Assembly: GCA_001898095.1 (NCBI GenBank)
Contig: MKSH01000082.1
Location: 593 to 6,634 of the forward strand
From: Solirubrobacterales bacterium 70-9
GTDB taxonomy: Bacteria; Actinomycetota; Thermoleophilia; Solirubrobacterales; 70-9
Length of the DNA: 6,042 nt
Reading direction: 5' to 3'
Shown: piece after piece, positions 1-5,259 of the stretch
Position numbering within the stretch: position 1 is the stretch's first letter
How the letters are laid out: each line of letters starts with the position of its first letter
Translations under genes and position numbers: made by a program
Notes under the pieces: model-generated
What the model saw: only the letters and a program-made list of their open reading frames with translations
What the model was told of the DNA's origin: nothing
Database searches by the model: none

Positions 1-362
1 AGGTCGTCGCCGTCGGCGAGCCAACGGGCGACCTGCGCCTCGGAGGTCGGGCCCGTCAGCTCGATACGGCCGTCGCGCGGCACGAAGATCCCGACCACCA
101 CCAGGGCGTCCCTCGGCACCACCATCTTCGCGCTGGTCGGGTAGGCGGTCGCCATCCGGTCATGGGCGTTGGCGACGCGATCGGCGAAGCTCGTCATGTT
201 CACCTGCTCGTAGATCGCCCCCTCGAACCAGATCTCCGTCAAGGAGCCGCCGTCCGGGCGCCCGACGATGCCCGAGCCCGACGCGATCATCGCCGTCGCC
301 GGATGCTCGCCCGTCGGCACATAGACGACCGGCTCCGTGGCCGGCACCGGGTCGACGGTCAC
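1..362 (-). CDS. Hypothetical protein, C-terminal part cut off by the window edge
   Basis: Open frame of 120 visible residues that continues past base 1, so the C-terminus is missing. The start is a GTG at 360-362 that overlaps the stop of the upstream gene as GTGA. A good Shine-Dalgarno (AAAGGAG, 370-376) lies 7 bases before it, which decides the start. The visible part is acidic to neutral. A Pro-rich N-terminus (residues 5-22) leads into a stretch with predicted strands (IWFEGAIYEQV, 44-54), an amphipathic helix (around 59-73), a hydrophobic strand (ALVVVGIFVP, 86-95), and D-G-R-I-E-L followed by a likely helix (108-115). The alternation of strands and helices suggests a compact alpha/beta domain. 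I see no signal peptide, membrane segment or catalytic motif. I do not recognise the family. Its position makes it the last visible member of the coupled operon, after the large gene and its partner. That the frame is coding is well supported; its function is unknown. Confidence 0.8.
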   Translation of the reverse strand, partial: MTVDPVPATEPVVYVPTGEHPATAMIASGSGIVGRPDGGSLTEIWFEGAIYEQVNMTSFADRVANAHDRMATAYPTSAKMVVPRDALVVVGIFVPRDGRIELTGPTSEAQVARWLADGDD

Positions 363-886
363 GAGGCGTCTCCTTTCGCGACCGCCCGCCGCAGACCCTC
401 CACCCATTTCTCCTTCACCGGCCCACCGGCCTGGATCCGTTCGATCGTCCCGGTTATGTACCCCTTCCCGCCTGGTTCGTCTTCTCGGTTCCGGAGGATC
501 CGTAGGAGGCGGATCGCCTCGGCGGCCCTCTCCCTGTCGAACTCGTTCCTGGTCGTGGTCATCTGCTTTCCTGCCTCCTCGGTCGTCGGGTCGACGACGT
601 GGTAGCTCTGACGGCCGGGAGAAGTCAAGTCGGCCGCGACCTCCGTGCCCGGCGCGATCGGGCCGACCTGAAGCCGGTGCCAGATCTCCGCGTCCTCGTC
701 GCGGCGCCGGAACCGGATCTCGACGTAGATCCCCTCGGGCCGCCTTCCCTCGTCGGGGAACGATTCGGGCTCGACCGCCTCCCAGCCGAGCACCTCCGCC
801 ACCCCGGGCATGGCCCCGAGGTCGCGGGACCAGCGGCGGATCTCCTCACCCTGGCGGGCATCCGGCGTCGGCGCGGTCGGGTTCAT
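359..886 (-). CDS. Hypothetical protein, 175 residues, coupled to the large upstream gene
   Basis: The ATG at 884-886 overlaps the stop of the large gene as ATGA, with GGAG (895-898) 8 bases upstream. The frame stays open further upstream to base 1147, but that extension lies inside the large gene and has low-complexity shadow composition, so I reject it. The protein appears to have two parts. Residues 1-100 hold a short helix (13-25), then likely strands around GIYVEIRFRRR (52-62) and IWHRLQVG (68-75), followed by SYHVVDP (94-100). Residues 109-175 are mainly helical and charged (EFDRERAAEAIRLLRILR, 114-131; then VKEKWVEGLRRAVAKG, 157-172). There is an internal in-frame ATG at codon 109 (562) with GAGGAGG upstream. 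I recognise no family, catalytic motif or membrane segment. Co-translation with the large protein suggests a partner or accessory role; this is inference only. Confidence 0.85.
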   Translation of the reverse strand: MNPTAPTPDARQGEEIRRWSRDLGAMPGVAEVLGWEAVEPESFPDEGRRPEGIYVEIRFRRRDEDAEIWHRLQVGPIAPGTEVAADLTSPGRQSYHVVDPTTEEAGKQMTTTRNEFDRERAAEAIRLLRILRNREDEPGGKGYITGTIERIQAGGPVKEKWVEGLRRAVAKGDAS

Positions 887-3474
887 GCGGCGGGCTCCAC
901 GTAGATGTACTCGCGAGGACGCCCGCCGTGCCCGCGCTCGCCGGGCTCCACCCGGAGCCTGCCGTCCTCGACCAGTTCGTCGCCGACCTTCCGCACCTCC
1001 TGTTTGGAGGTGTCCAGGTCCTCGGCGAGGCTCGGCACCCCCGCCCGCCCTTTCTCGCGCACCGAGGCGAACAACGCCTCGGGATCGAGTCGGGCGCTCG
1101 CCCTGCGCCGCGCCGCCGCCGCCTTCCGGTCGGCCGGGCTCCCCCACACGTAGCTCTTGGCGACCGGCTCGCGCTCCTCGCCTTCGGGGCCGGTGGCGCC
1201 GACGATCGTCGGCGGCCGGTAGACCTTGCGGCAGAGCCCCTTCACCGGGTGATCGACGAGTTTGGTCGGATTGGCTTCGGCGAGCCGGTCGGCCATCCGG
1301 GTGCCGAGCGGGTAATGGGCGAAGTGCCCCCGGCGCCAGTGCGCGTGGCTGTACTCGCGTCTCGATCCGCCCGCGCCTCTGGTCTTCTCGGTCTGCCGGG
1401 TCGGGTGGATCCGCACGGTCTTGGAGATCAGGGCGTCGCCGCCGCGTCGCAGCGCGCGCTCGACCGCGCGCCGTTCGGGGCGACCCGGCTCGGCGTCTGC
1501 GAGTTCGATGTTCACCGTGCTGTCGAGCGCGTAGATCACGCTCAGCACCCGGCAGGCGCCGGTGACGGCGATCATCGTTTCGGCCTGCAGCACGGCGCCT
1601 TCATCGGCACGGGAGGTGAGGTCTGAGTAGAGGTCGACCCAGCCGGGCTGGTCGATGAGCGGCCGGGTCAGGACCAGCTGGCTCGGGGCGCTCAGTCCCT
1701 CCTCGCTCATCAGGCGCAGGTGGGTGACGTCCTCGAGATCCTCGGCGTCGCCGAGCCTCGGCGCCAGGCCGAAGTGGACCGAGCCGGGGACGTCGTAGTC
1801 GGTCCTCGCGCGCAGCTCCTCGGGCGGGTGTCCGGAGCCCTCGAACCAGACGAACGGCGCGATCCGCAGGAAGCCTCCTTCCTTGCGGCAGAGCGCGGCG
1901 CGGAGGGTGAGCGTCTGTTCGCCGTGTTTGGTCTGCAGGACCACCTTCGGCCGGTAGCCGCCGGGCGTGGTGAAGTCGAAGTAGGTCACCGGGAAGGGCA
2001 GCTCGGCGTCCTGGGCGTAGGCCCAGGCCTCCTCGGGGGTCTCCCAGTCGGGGAGCCCCTCGGCGACGTCGAGGTCGACGGCGACCGTCCGGCACACCCG
2101 CATCTCCCCGATCAGCGCCGCGGCCATCATCCCCCGCGCGCTCCAGGCGATCTGGGGACGCATCAGCTCCTCGAAGGTGCCGTCGCGGTCGGTCCCGCGC
2201 CTCGACACGACCTCGCCGGTCTTCCGCACAGCGTCGGCGAGCAGCGTCTGGCGGCGCCAGATCGCCTCGAAGCTGCGTGCGCCCGCGTGGATCGGCATAC
2301 GGGCGCCGTCGTCGGGGAGCGGTTTCCAGTGCCCGGCTTCGATCAGCAGGCCGAGCTGGCGCAGCGGCAGGTCGGCCTCCAGCTGGACCGGCTCGCCCAT
2401 CTCGCGCATTTCCCATTCGTCGAGCGAGTCCTCGATCTCCTCCGCGGCGAGGTTCCAGTGCCAGGTGCCGTCGGCCTCCCTGCGGACCCATCCGGCGGCG
2501 AGCCAGTCCTCGCGGATCACCTCGAGGCCCGGGGGCAGCTCAGGGCGCAGCAGATCCTTGACGGCGTCGGCGAGCGGCGCACCGGCGTACTCGCCCGAGT
2601 CGGGCGATTCGACCATGCGCTTGCGCGCCGCGCAGATCAGGTGGGCCCGGATGAAGTGACGGCCCTCGTCGGTGGCGAGCACCTGGGTGCCGGCGACGAT
2701 GTGGCGGGCGAGGACCGCGAACTGGGCGAGTTCCTCCTCGCCGAGCGCCTTCGGCAGTCCTTCCTCACGGGCGATCCGCGAGAAGTGCCGTAGCGTGGCC
2801 GTCGGCAGGGTGCAGACGCCCTGGTTCTCCAGACCGAGGTTCTCCGGGTCCGGCTCGCGAAGGTCGAAGGAGGGTTCCTCGCTCCGCGAGGTGATGCTCA
2901 TCCTGAGCGTCTCGGTGGCCCGGTCGACGCTGGCGAGCCCGGCGCCCTCGGCGAAGTCGACCAGGCGCGCCACCTCGGCGCGGTTCATGCCGAGGGCGCC
3001 GCCGAGCTCGTCGATCCTGAAGGGACCCGCGCCCCGCGCCTCGCGCCGGCGCTGCAGTCGGGCGATCGTGTAGAGAACGTCGAGGGTGCTCTGCGGCAGA
3101 TCCTTCAGCGCCTCCACCGTCTCGCCGTCCAGGTCGCTCACGCCGAGCCCCTGCAGTCGTTCGGCGAACCCGCGTGCCGCCTTCAGTTCGCGTGACTCGC
3201 GCTCCTTGACCTCCAGTTCGGCGTCGATCTCCTTCGCGCGCCTCTCGTCCCGGCGGCGGGCGCCACGGGCGATCGCGGCCAGCTCGCGCTCGAACGGCCG
3301 CGGGTCGCGGGCGTGGAGGGCGAGCAGCTCATCGAGGGTGGCGACCTCCTGGCCGCGGAGGGTGATCGGCCTCTCCTCCTCCGGCAACCTCTCCCAGAAC
3401 TCGCGCAGCGTCGCCGGGGTGAGCCGCCGTGCCATCGCCCGCCCCTCGCGCCGCCTCCTCCTACCGCGGGCCAC
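883..3474 (-). CDS. Large putative DNA-binding protein with two winged helices and a phage-type H-W-R-R-G-H-F motif
   Basis: 863 residues. The GTG start at 3472-3474 is chosen because GGAGGTGATC (3479-3488), a near-perfect anti-16S match, ends 4 bases before it; an ATG at codon 14 (3435) is an alternative. Seen in order: an Arg-rich tail (4-13); a charged, probably coiled-coil helix (62-108); a likely winged helix (123-193, with IDELGGALGMNRAEVARLV at 154-172); a mixed helical region (220-460); a strand-rich region starting LPFPVTYFDF (492-501) through IAPFVWFEG (538-546); a hydrophobic helix (641-650); then HAHWRRGHFAHYPLG (710-724) and later VYRPPTIVGATGPEG (751-765). A second winged helix closes the protein (798-858, ending GGRPREYIYVE). 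From memory, the order hydrophobic helix, basic stretch, R/H-G-H motif, then a W/Y-x-P...G strand recurs in many phage and plasmid proteins of unknown function, some labelled AcrVA2-like. Double-ended DNA-binding domains suggest a replication, partition or regulatory role; unproven. Confidence 0.92.
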   Translation of the reverse strand: MARGRRRRREGRAMARRLTPATLREFWERLPEEERPITLRGQEVATLDELLALHARDPRPFERELAAIARGARRRDERRAKEIDAELEVKERESRELKAARGFAERLQGLGVSDLDGETVEALKDLPQSTLDVLYTIARLQRRREARGAGPFRIDELGGALGMNRAEVARLVDFAEGAGLASVDRATETLRMSITSRSEEPSFDLREPDPENLGLENQGVCTLPTATLRHFSRIAREEGLPKALGEEELAQFAVLARHIVAGTQVLATDEGRHFIRAHLICAARKRMVESPDSGEYAGAPLADAVKDLLRPELPPGLEVIREDWLAAGWVRREADGTWHWNLAAEEIEDSLDEWEMREMGEPVQLEADLPLRQLGLLIEAGHWKPLPDDGARMPIHAGARSFEAIWRRQTLLADAVRKTGEVVSRRGTDRDGTFEELMRPQIAWSARGMMAAALIGEMRVCRTVAVDLDVAEGLPDWETPEEAWAYAQDAELPFPVTYFDFTTPGGYRPKVVLQTKHGEQTLTLRAALCRKEGGFLRIAPFVWFEGSGHPPEELRARTDYDVPGSVHFGLAPRLGDAEDLEDVTHLRLMSEEGLSAPSQLVLTRPLIDQPGWVDLYSDLTSRADEGAVLQAETMIAVTGACRVLSVIYALDSTVNIELADAEPGRPERRAVERALRRGGDALISKTVRIHPTRQTEKTRGAGGSRREYSHAHWRRGHFAHYPLGTRMADRLAEANPTKLVDHPVKGLCRKVYRPPTIVGATGPEGEEREPVAKSYVWGSPADRKAAAARRRASARLDPEALFASVREKGRAGVPSLAEDLDTSKQEVRKVGDELVEDGRLRVEPGERGHGGRPREYIYVEPAA

Positions 3475-3478
3475 CGGC

Positions 3479-3488
3479 GATCACCTCC
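3479..3488 (-). promoter_or_regulatory. Extended Shine-Dalgarno of the large gene
   Basis: GGAGGTGATC matches ten consecutive bases of the sequence complementary to the usual 16S 3' end, much more than the 4-6 bases at other starts here. The GGAGG core lies 9 bases before the GTG at 3472-3474, which fixes that start. The mini-ORF's stop codon TGA is embedded in it, and its first two bases form part of a hairpin arm (3487-3492). Confidence 0.75.
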
Positions 3489-3540
3489 GGACCCGGTCCG
3501 GCGGGCCGGGATCGACCTTGTCGGTCCTGCGCGGGCTCAT
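3481..3540 (-). CDS. Candidate 19-residue coupling mini-ORF upstream of the large gene
   Basis: A 20-codon frame (MSPRRTDKVDPGPPDRVRR then TGA). Its ATG (3538-3540) overlaps the stop of the upstream gene as ATGA and has its own strong Shine-Dalgarno, GGGGAGG (3545-3551), though with a short 4-base spacer. Its TGA (3481-3483) lies inside the Shine-Dalgarno of the large gene, 6 bases before that gene's GTG. Without it, the 62 bases between genes would be the only real gap in the operon. The peptide is basic, with no hydrophobic core, so a structural protein is unlikely. A role in keeping ribosomes close to the downstream start fits better. It carries Pro-Pro-Asp at 13-15, a class of triplet known to slow ribosomes without EF-P, exactly where the mRNA can form a hairpin. 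Translation is inferred, not shown; it could be chance in GC-rich DNA. Confidence 0.5.
   Translation of the reverse strand: MSPRRTDKVDPGPPDRVRR
3487..3501 (-). promoter_or_regulatory. Hairpin overlapping the large gene's Shine-Dalgarno
   Basis: On the minus strand CCGGAC (3496-3501), loop CGG, GTCCGG (3487-3492) is a perfect 6-bp, three-base-loop stem. Its 3' arm shares two bases with the Shine-Dalgarno and would place the rest right at the stem base, hindering 30S binding. It lies entirely within the last codons of the 19-residue mini-ORF, so translating ribosomes would melt it. This is a plausible translational-coupling switch, inferred from sequence only. Confidence 0.45.
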
Positions 3541-3839
3541 ACTTCCTCCCCGCGCGCATCGCGGTAGGCCTCGATCAGGGCCACGGCGATCGAGCGCCAG
3601 TCCTCGGGTAGCGCGGTGGCGACGAGCTCGTCGATCATCGCCGGCAGACCGAGCGCGACCCCGATCGGGTCGAGCTCGTCGCGCGCCTGATCGACGGCCA
3701 TCTGCTCCATCACCGCGTCACGCAGAGCGTCGTGCCGGAAGCACGCGAGGAGAAAGTCCCGCAGGATGTCCACCGGGATCGCGTCGCCCGCACCGCCGAT
3801 CCGCCGGATCTCGGGGGAGTCGGGCCGGGGCGCCGTCAT
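3537..3839 (-). CDS. Small helical protein, single copy of the FL-x(50)-DW repeat
   Basis: 100 residues. The ATG (3837-3839) overlaps the stop of the ArsR-like gene as ATGA; GGGAAGGG (3847-3854) lies 7 bases upstream. After a 25-residue polar N-terminus, residues 26-94 look all-helical: LRDFLLACFRHDALRDAVMEQM, then a break near DELDP (54-58), a helix VALGLPAMIDELVATAL, and P-E-D-W-R-S-I-A-V-A-L-I-E-A-Y-R-D. This aligns without gaps to residues 28-88 of the first gene of the operon (5259-5834): F-L, A, H-D-A, D-A-V, V-A, L, E, A, A, D-W and A are shared, about 18 of 61 positions, and the F-L to D-W spacing is identical. So it is a paralogue of one half of that protein. The family is not one I can name. 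The small size and conserved D-W suggest a protein-interaction or dimerisation module. There are no catalytic residues or membrane segments. Confidence 0.9.
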   Translation of the reverse strand: MTAPRPDSPEIRRIGGAGDAIPVDILRDFLLACFRHDALRDAVMEQMAVDQARDELDPIGVALGLPAMIDELVATALPEDWRSIAVALIEAYRDARGEEV

Positions 3840-4204
3840 GCCGCCGCCCTTCCCGCGTCATGTCCCTCGCCGTCCTCCTGTCCGCCGGATCCGTCGAGGC
3901 CGAGGGCCGCCAGGGCCCAGGGCTCCTCGACCAGCGAGGAATAGAAGTGCTGCATCGAGCCCCGCACCGGTCTGGTGTCGACCAGCTCGATCGCGCCACA
4001 GTCGTCGGCCAGCACCCGGACGTGGTAGCTGACGTTCGACAGCGGCTCGTGGAGTACCTCGGCCAGCCGGCGTGGGCTGACCGGGTCCTCCTCGGCCATC
4101 GCGCGGAGGATCCTCCGGCGCAGATCGTGGCGCAGCGCCACGAGCAGCTCAGGGTCGCCGACCTTGCGGGCGCGCTTCGCGACGCCCTCGGACTTCTCAT
4201 CCAT
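3836..4204 (-). CDS. ArsR-like winged helix-turn-helix transcriptional regulator
   Basis: 122 residues. The ATG at 4202-4204 is chosen over longer in-frame starts because GGGAGGTGG (4210-4218) sits 8 bases upstream; it overlaps the end of the preceding XRE gene by 8 bases (ATGGATGA). The fold is a classic winged helix: LVALRHDLRRRILRAMAEED (21-40), the turn VSPRRLAEVLHEPLSNVSYH (42-61) with recognition helix SNVSYHVRVLAD (56-67), and a wing IELVDTRPVRGSMQHFYSSL (72-91). The R-G-x-x-x-H-F-Y wing end and the S-x-V-S-Y-H-V-R-V-L helix are typical of actinobacterial ArsR/HTH_20 proteins. It lacks the Cys-x-Cys metal site of true arsenic or metal sensors, so metal sensing is not supported. The last 20 residues are Gly/Asp/Glu-rich and probably disordered. 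It most likely binds DNA as a dimer. Its position in the middle of the operon suggests autoregulation, which is inference. Confidence 0.93.
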   Translation of the reverse strand: MDEKSEGVAKRARKVGDPELLVALRHDLRRRILRAMAEEDPVSPRRLAEVLHEPLSNVSYHVRVLADDCGAIELVDTRPVRGSMQHFYSSLVEEPWALAALGLDGSGGQEDGEGHDAGRAAA

Positions 4205-4487
4205 CCTGACCACCTCCCGTGATCTCGTGGCCCGACCCACCGGCGGCGGGCGGGGTCCATCTGATGCCCTCGAAGAGGCGGCCAGGGTCCACACCAAGCG
4301 CCCCGGAGAGCAGATAGAAGTCGGAGAAATCAGCTTCGACCTCACAGCTCAGGATGCGGTCGAGGCCGTCCCGGCCGATCATCGAACGGGCCGCCAGCGT
4401 GTCCAGTGAGTAGCCGCGCTCGCGGCGCAGCCGTTCGACGGTGCCGGCGAAGTGCCTCCGGGCGTCCATCTCCTCGGCGGAGGTCAT
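4197..4487 (-). CDS. XRE-family helix-turn-helix protein with diverged recognition helix
   Basis: 96 residues. The ATG at 4485-4487 overlaps the stop of the upstream XRE gene as ATGA; the Shine-Dalgarno is weak (GGGTGG, 4494-4499), so expression probably depends on coupling. A second ATG at 4469 has its GAGGAG directly abutting and is a poor start. Residues 13-71 match the five-helix XRE/Cro fold: VERLRRERGYSLDTLAARS (17-35) covers helix 1 and most of helix 2, and FYLLSGALGVDPGRLFEGI (57-75) covers helices 4 and 5. It aligns without gaps to its neighbour (4484-4810) at about 34 of 80 positions, including the Gly-Gly...Glu-Ile-Thr tail. The stretch that should contact DNA (IGRDGLDRILSCEVEADFSD, 37-56) has drifted strongly and lacks the usual E-R-G-x-R end of helix 3, so it may bind a different operator or act by pairing with the neighbour. 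Confidence 0.9.
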   Translation of the reverse strand: MTSAEEMDARRHFAGTVERLRRERGYSLDTLAARSMIGRDGLDRILSCEVEADFSDFYLLSGALGVDPGRLFEGIRWTPPAAGGSGHEITGGGQDG

Positions 4488-4810
4488 CGCCGACCACCCG
4501 CCCCCGACGTGATTTCCCCGCGCGGCCCGCCTTCGGCGACCGGGACGAAGACGATCCCGTCCAAGAAGTCGTCCGCGGTCACGTCGAGCGCGCCGGCCAG
4601 CCGGACGAGTTCTTCCGTGCGCGCCTTCCGCTCACCCCGCACCATCTCTTCGATGTGGGAGCGCTCGATCCGCGAGCGCGCCGCGAGGGTGTCGAACGAG
4701 AAGCCGCGCTCGCGCCGGATCCGTTCGAAGTTCTCGCCGAACCGCATGCGGGTGATCGGGGTGGGTCCCTCGACCCGCCTCTGCGCCTCGTACGCGACGG
4801 CGGTGCTCAC
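4484..4810 (-). CDS. XRE-family helix-turn-helix transcriptional regulator
   Basis: 108 residues from a GTG (4808-4810) that overlaps the upstream stop as GTGA; GAGG (4818-4821) lies 7 bases before it. The long upstream open frame to 5194 lies inside the preceding gene and is a shadow. A second possible start is the Met at residue 22 (4745-4747). The XRE fold is clear: ENFERIRRERGFSFDTLAAR (26-45), recognition region IERSHIEEMVRGERKARTEE (48-67), with the R-G-E-R signature that usually ends helix 3, then LVRLAGALDVTADDFLDGI (68-86). The tail V-P-V-A-E-G-G-P-R-G-E-I-T (89-101) follows a G-I-x-F/W-x-P pattern shared with its paralogue and, from memory, with many short actinobacterial XRE proteins. 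It is likely a dimeric DNA-binding repressor. The palindrome in the operon's promoter is a natural candidate target, but that is inference. Confidence 0.92.
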   Translation of the reverse strand: MSTAVAYEAQRRVEGPTPITRMRFGENFERIRRERGFSFDTLAARSRIERSHIEEMVRGERKARTEELVRLAGALDVTADDFLDGIVFVPVAEGGPRGEITSGAGGRR

Positions 4811-5259
4811 GAGCCCGCCTCGTCGATCAGGGAGGGTCGCCAGTCCTCGTCGGGCTCCCCGTCGGCGGCGATGTTGGCGATGCGTTCGAGCTTCGCGGTG
4901 AGCGCCCGGATGCGGTCCTCGGGGCTCAGGAGGACCTGGCCGACCGGGACCATCGCCACCTCGCGGATCTGCCGCAGCGCCTCCTCGATCGGGTCGGGGG
5001 ATGGTTCGGCCTCCGCCAGGGCCGCGGCGGTGAACTCCGTCAGGACGGCGAACTCGAGATCCTCGAAGTGCTCGCCGTCGGGGCCGATCCAGGCGCCTTG
5101 CGGAGCCGGTCGGTACCCCGCAGCCCGCAGCGCCCGTTGGGCGAGCGAGGGGAGGAGGAACGCCGCGGCGCGCTGCTCGGCACCCCAGTCCCACTCTCTC
5201 CGGGCGCGGCGCGCCTCGGCCCGTATGCGCTCGTCGATCCGGATGCGGGCGGCGGCCAT
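4807..5259 (-). CDS. Hypothetical helical protein, 150 residues
   Basis: The ATG at 5257-5259 overlaps the stop of the first gene as TGATG; GAGGG (5264-5268) lies just upstream. Visible structure: a basic amphipathic N-terminal helix (RIRIDERIRAEARRARREW, 5-23), a second helix rich in Ala and Leu (31-47), and a short aromatic stretch GAWIGPDGEHFEDLEF (65-80 in part: W57, H64, F65, F70), whose G-x-W-I-G-P-D-G-E looks like a beta hairpin. Long helices follow (72-84 and 91-102), and a C-terminal helix LSPEDRIRALTAKLERIANI (111-130). The end, P-D-E-D-W-R-P-S-L-I-D-E-A (136-147), resembles the end of the repeat found in the first and sixth genes, though the rest does not align. I do not recognise the family. 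No enzyme motif, signal peptide or membrane segment is visible. Its basic N-terminus could contact nucleic acid; this is a guess. Confidence 0.88.
   Translation of the reverse strand: MAAARIRIDERIRAEARRARREWDWGAEQRAAAFLLPSLAQRALRAAGYRPAPQGAWIGPDGEHFEDLEFAVLTEFTAAALAEAEPSPDPIEEALRQIREVAMVPVGQVLLSPEDRIRALTAKLERIANIAADGEPDEDWRPSLIDEAGS

Noticed and set aside
337..1626. Long plus-strand open frame (429 codons)
   Set aside because: Runs antisense across three well-supported minus-strand genes; composition is Arg/Pro/Gly/Ser-rich low complexity in its first part, as expected of a shadow in GC-rich DNA.
1601..2491. Minus-strand open frame of 296 codons in another phase
   Set aside because: Nested in the large gene in a shifted frame; Arg/Ala/Gly/Pro low complexity. 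The large gene's own frame is intact throughout, so a frameshift is not needed.
1720..2793. Long plus-strand open frame (357 codons)
   Set aside because: Entirely inside and antisense to the large gene; no Shine-Dalgarno context or domain pattern, and the codon phase mirrors the minus-strand gene.
883..3474. Calling the large protein an anti-CRISPR (AcrVA2) or a replication initiator
   Set aside because: Only a C-terminal motif is shared by recollection with AcrVA2-like proteins; no catalytic, primase, helicase or nuclease motif is visible, so neither name can be supported.
3836..4204. Metal-sensing ArsR repressor
   Set aside because: The fold fits, but the protein has only one cysteine (residue 69, outside the recognition helix), and lacks the Cys-x-Cys site of that helix.
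3086..4222. Plus-strand open frame (378 codons)
   Set aside because: Antisense to several minus-strand genes including the clear ArsR-like gene; Ser/Arg-rich shadow composition.
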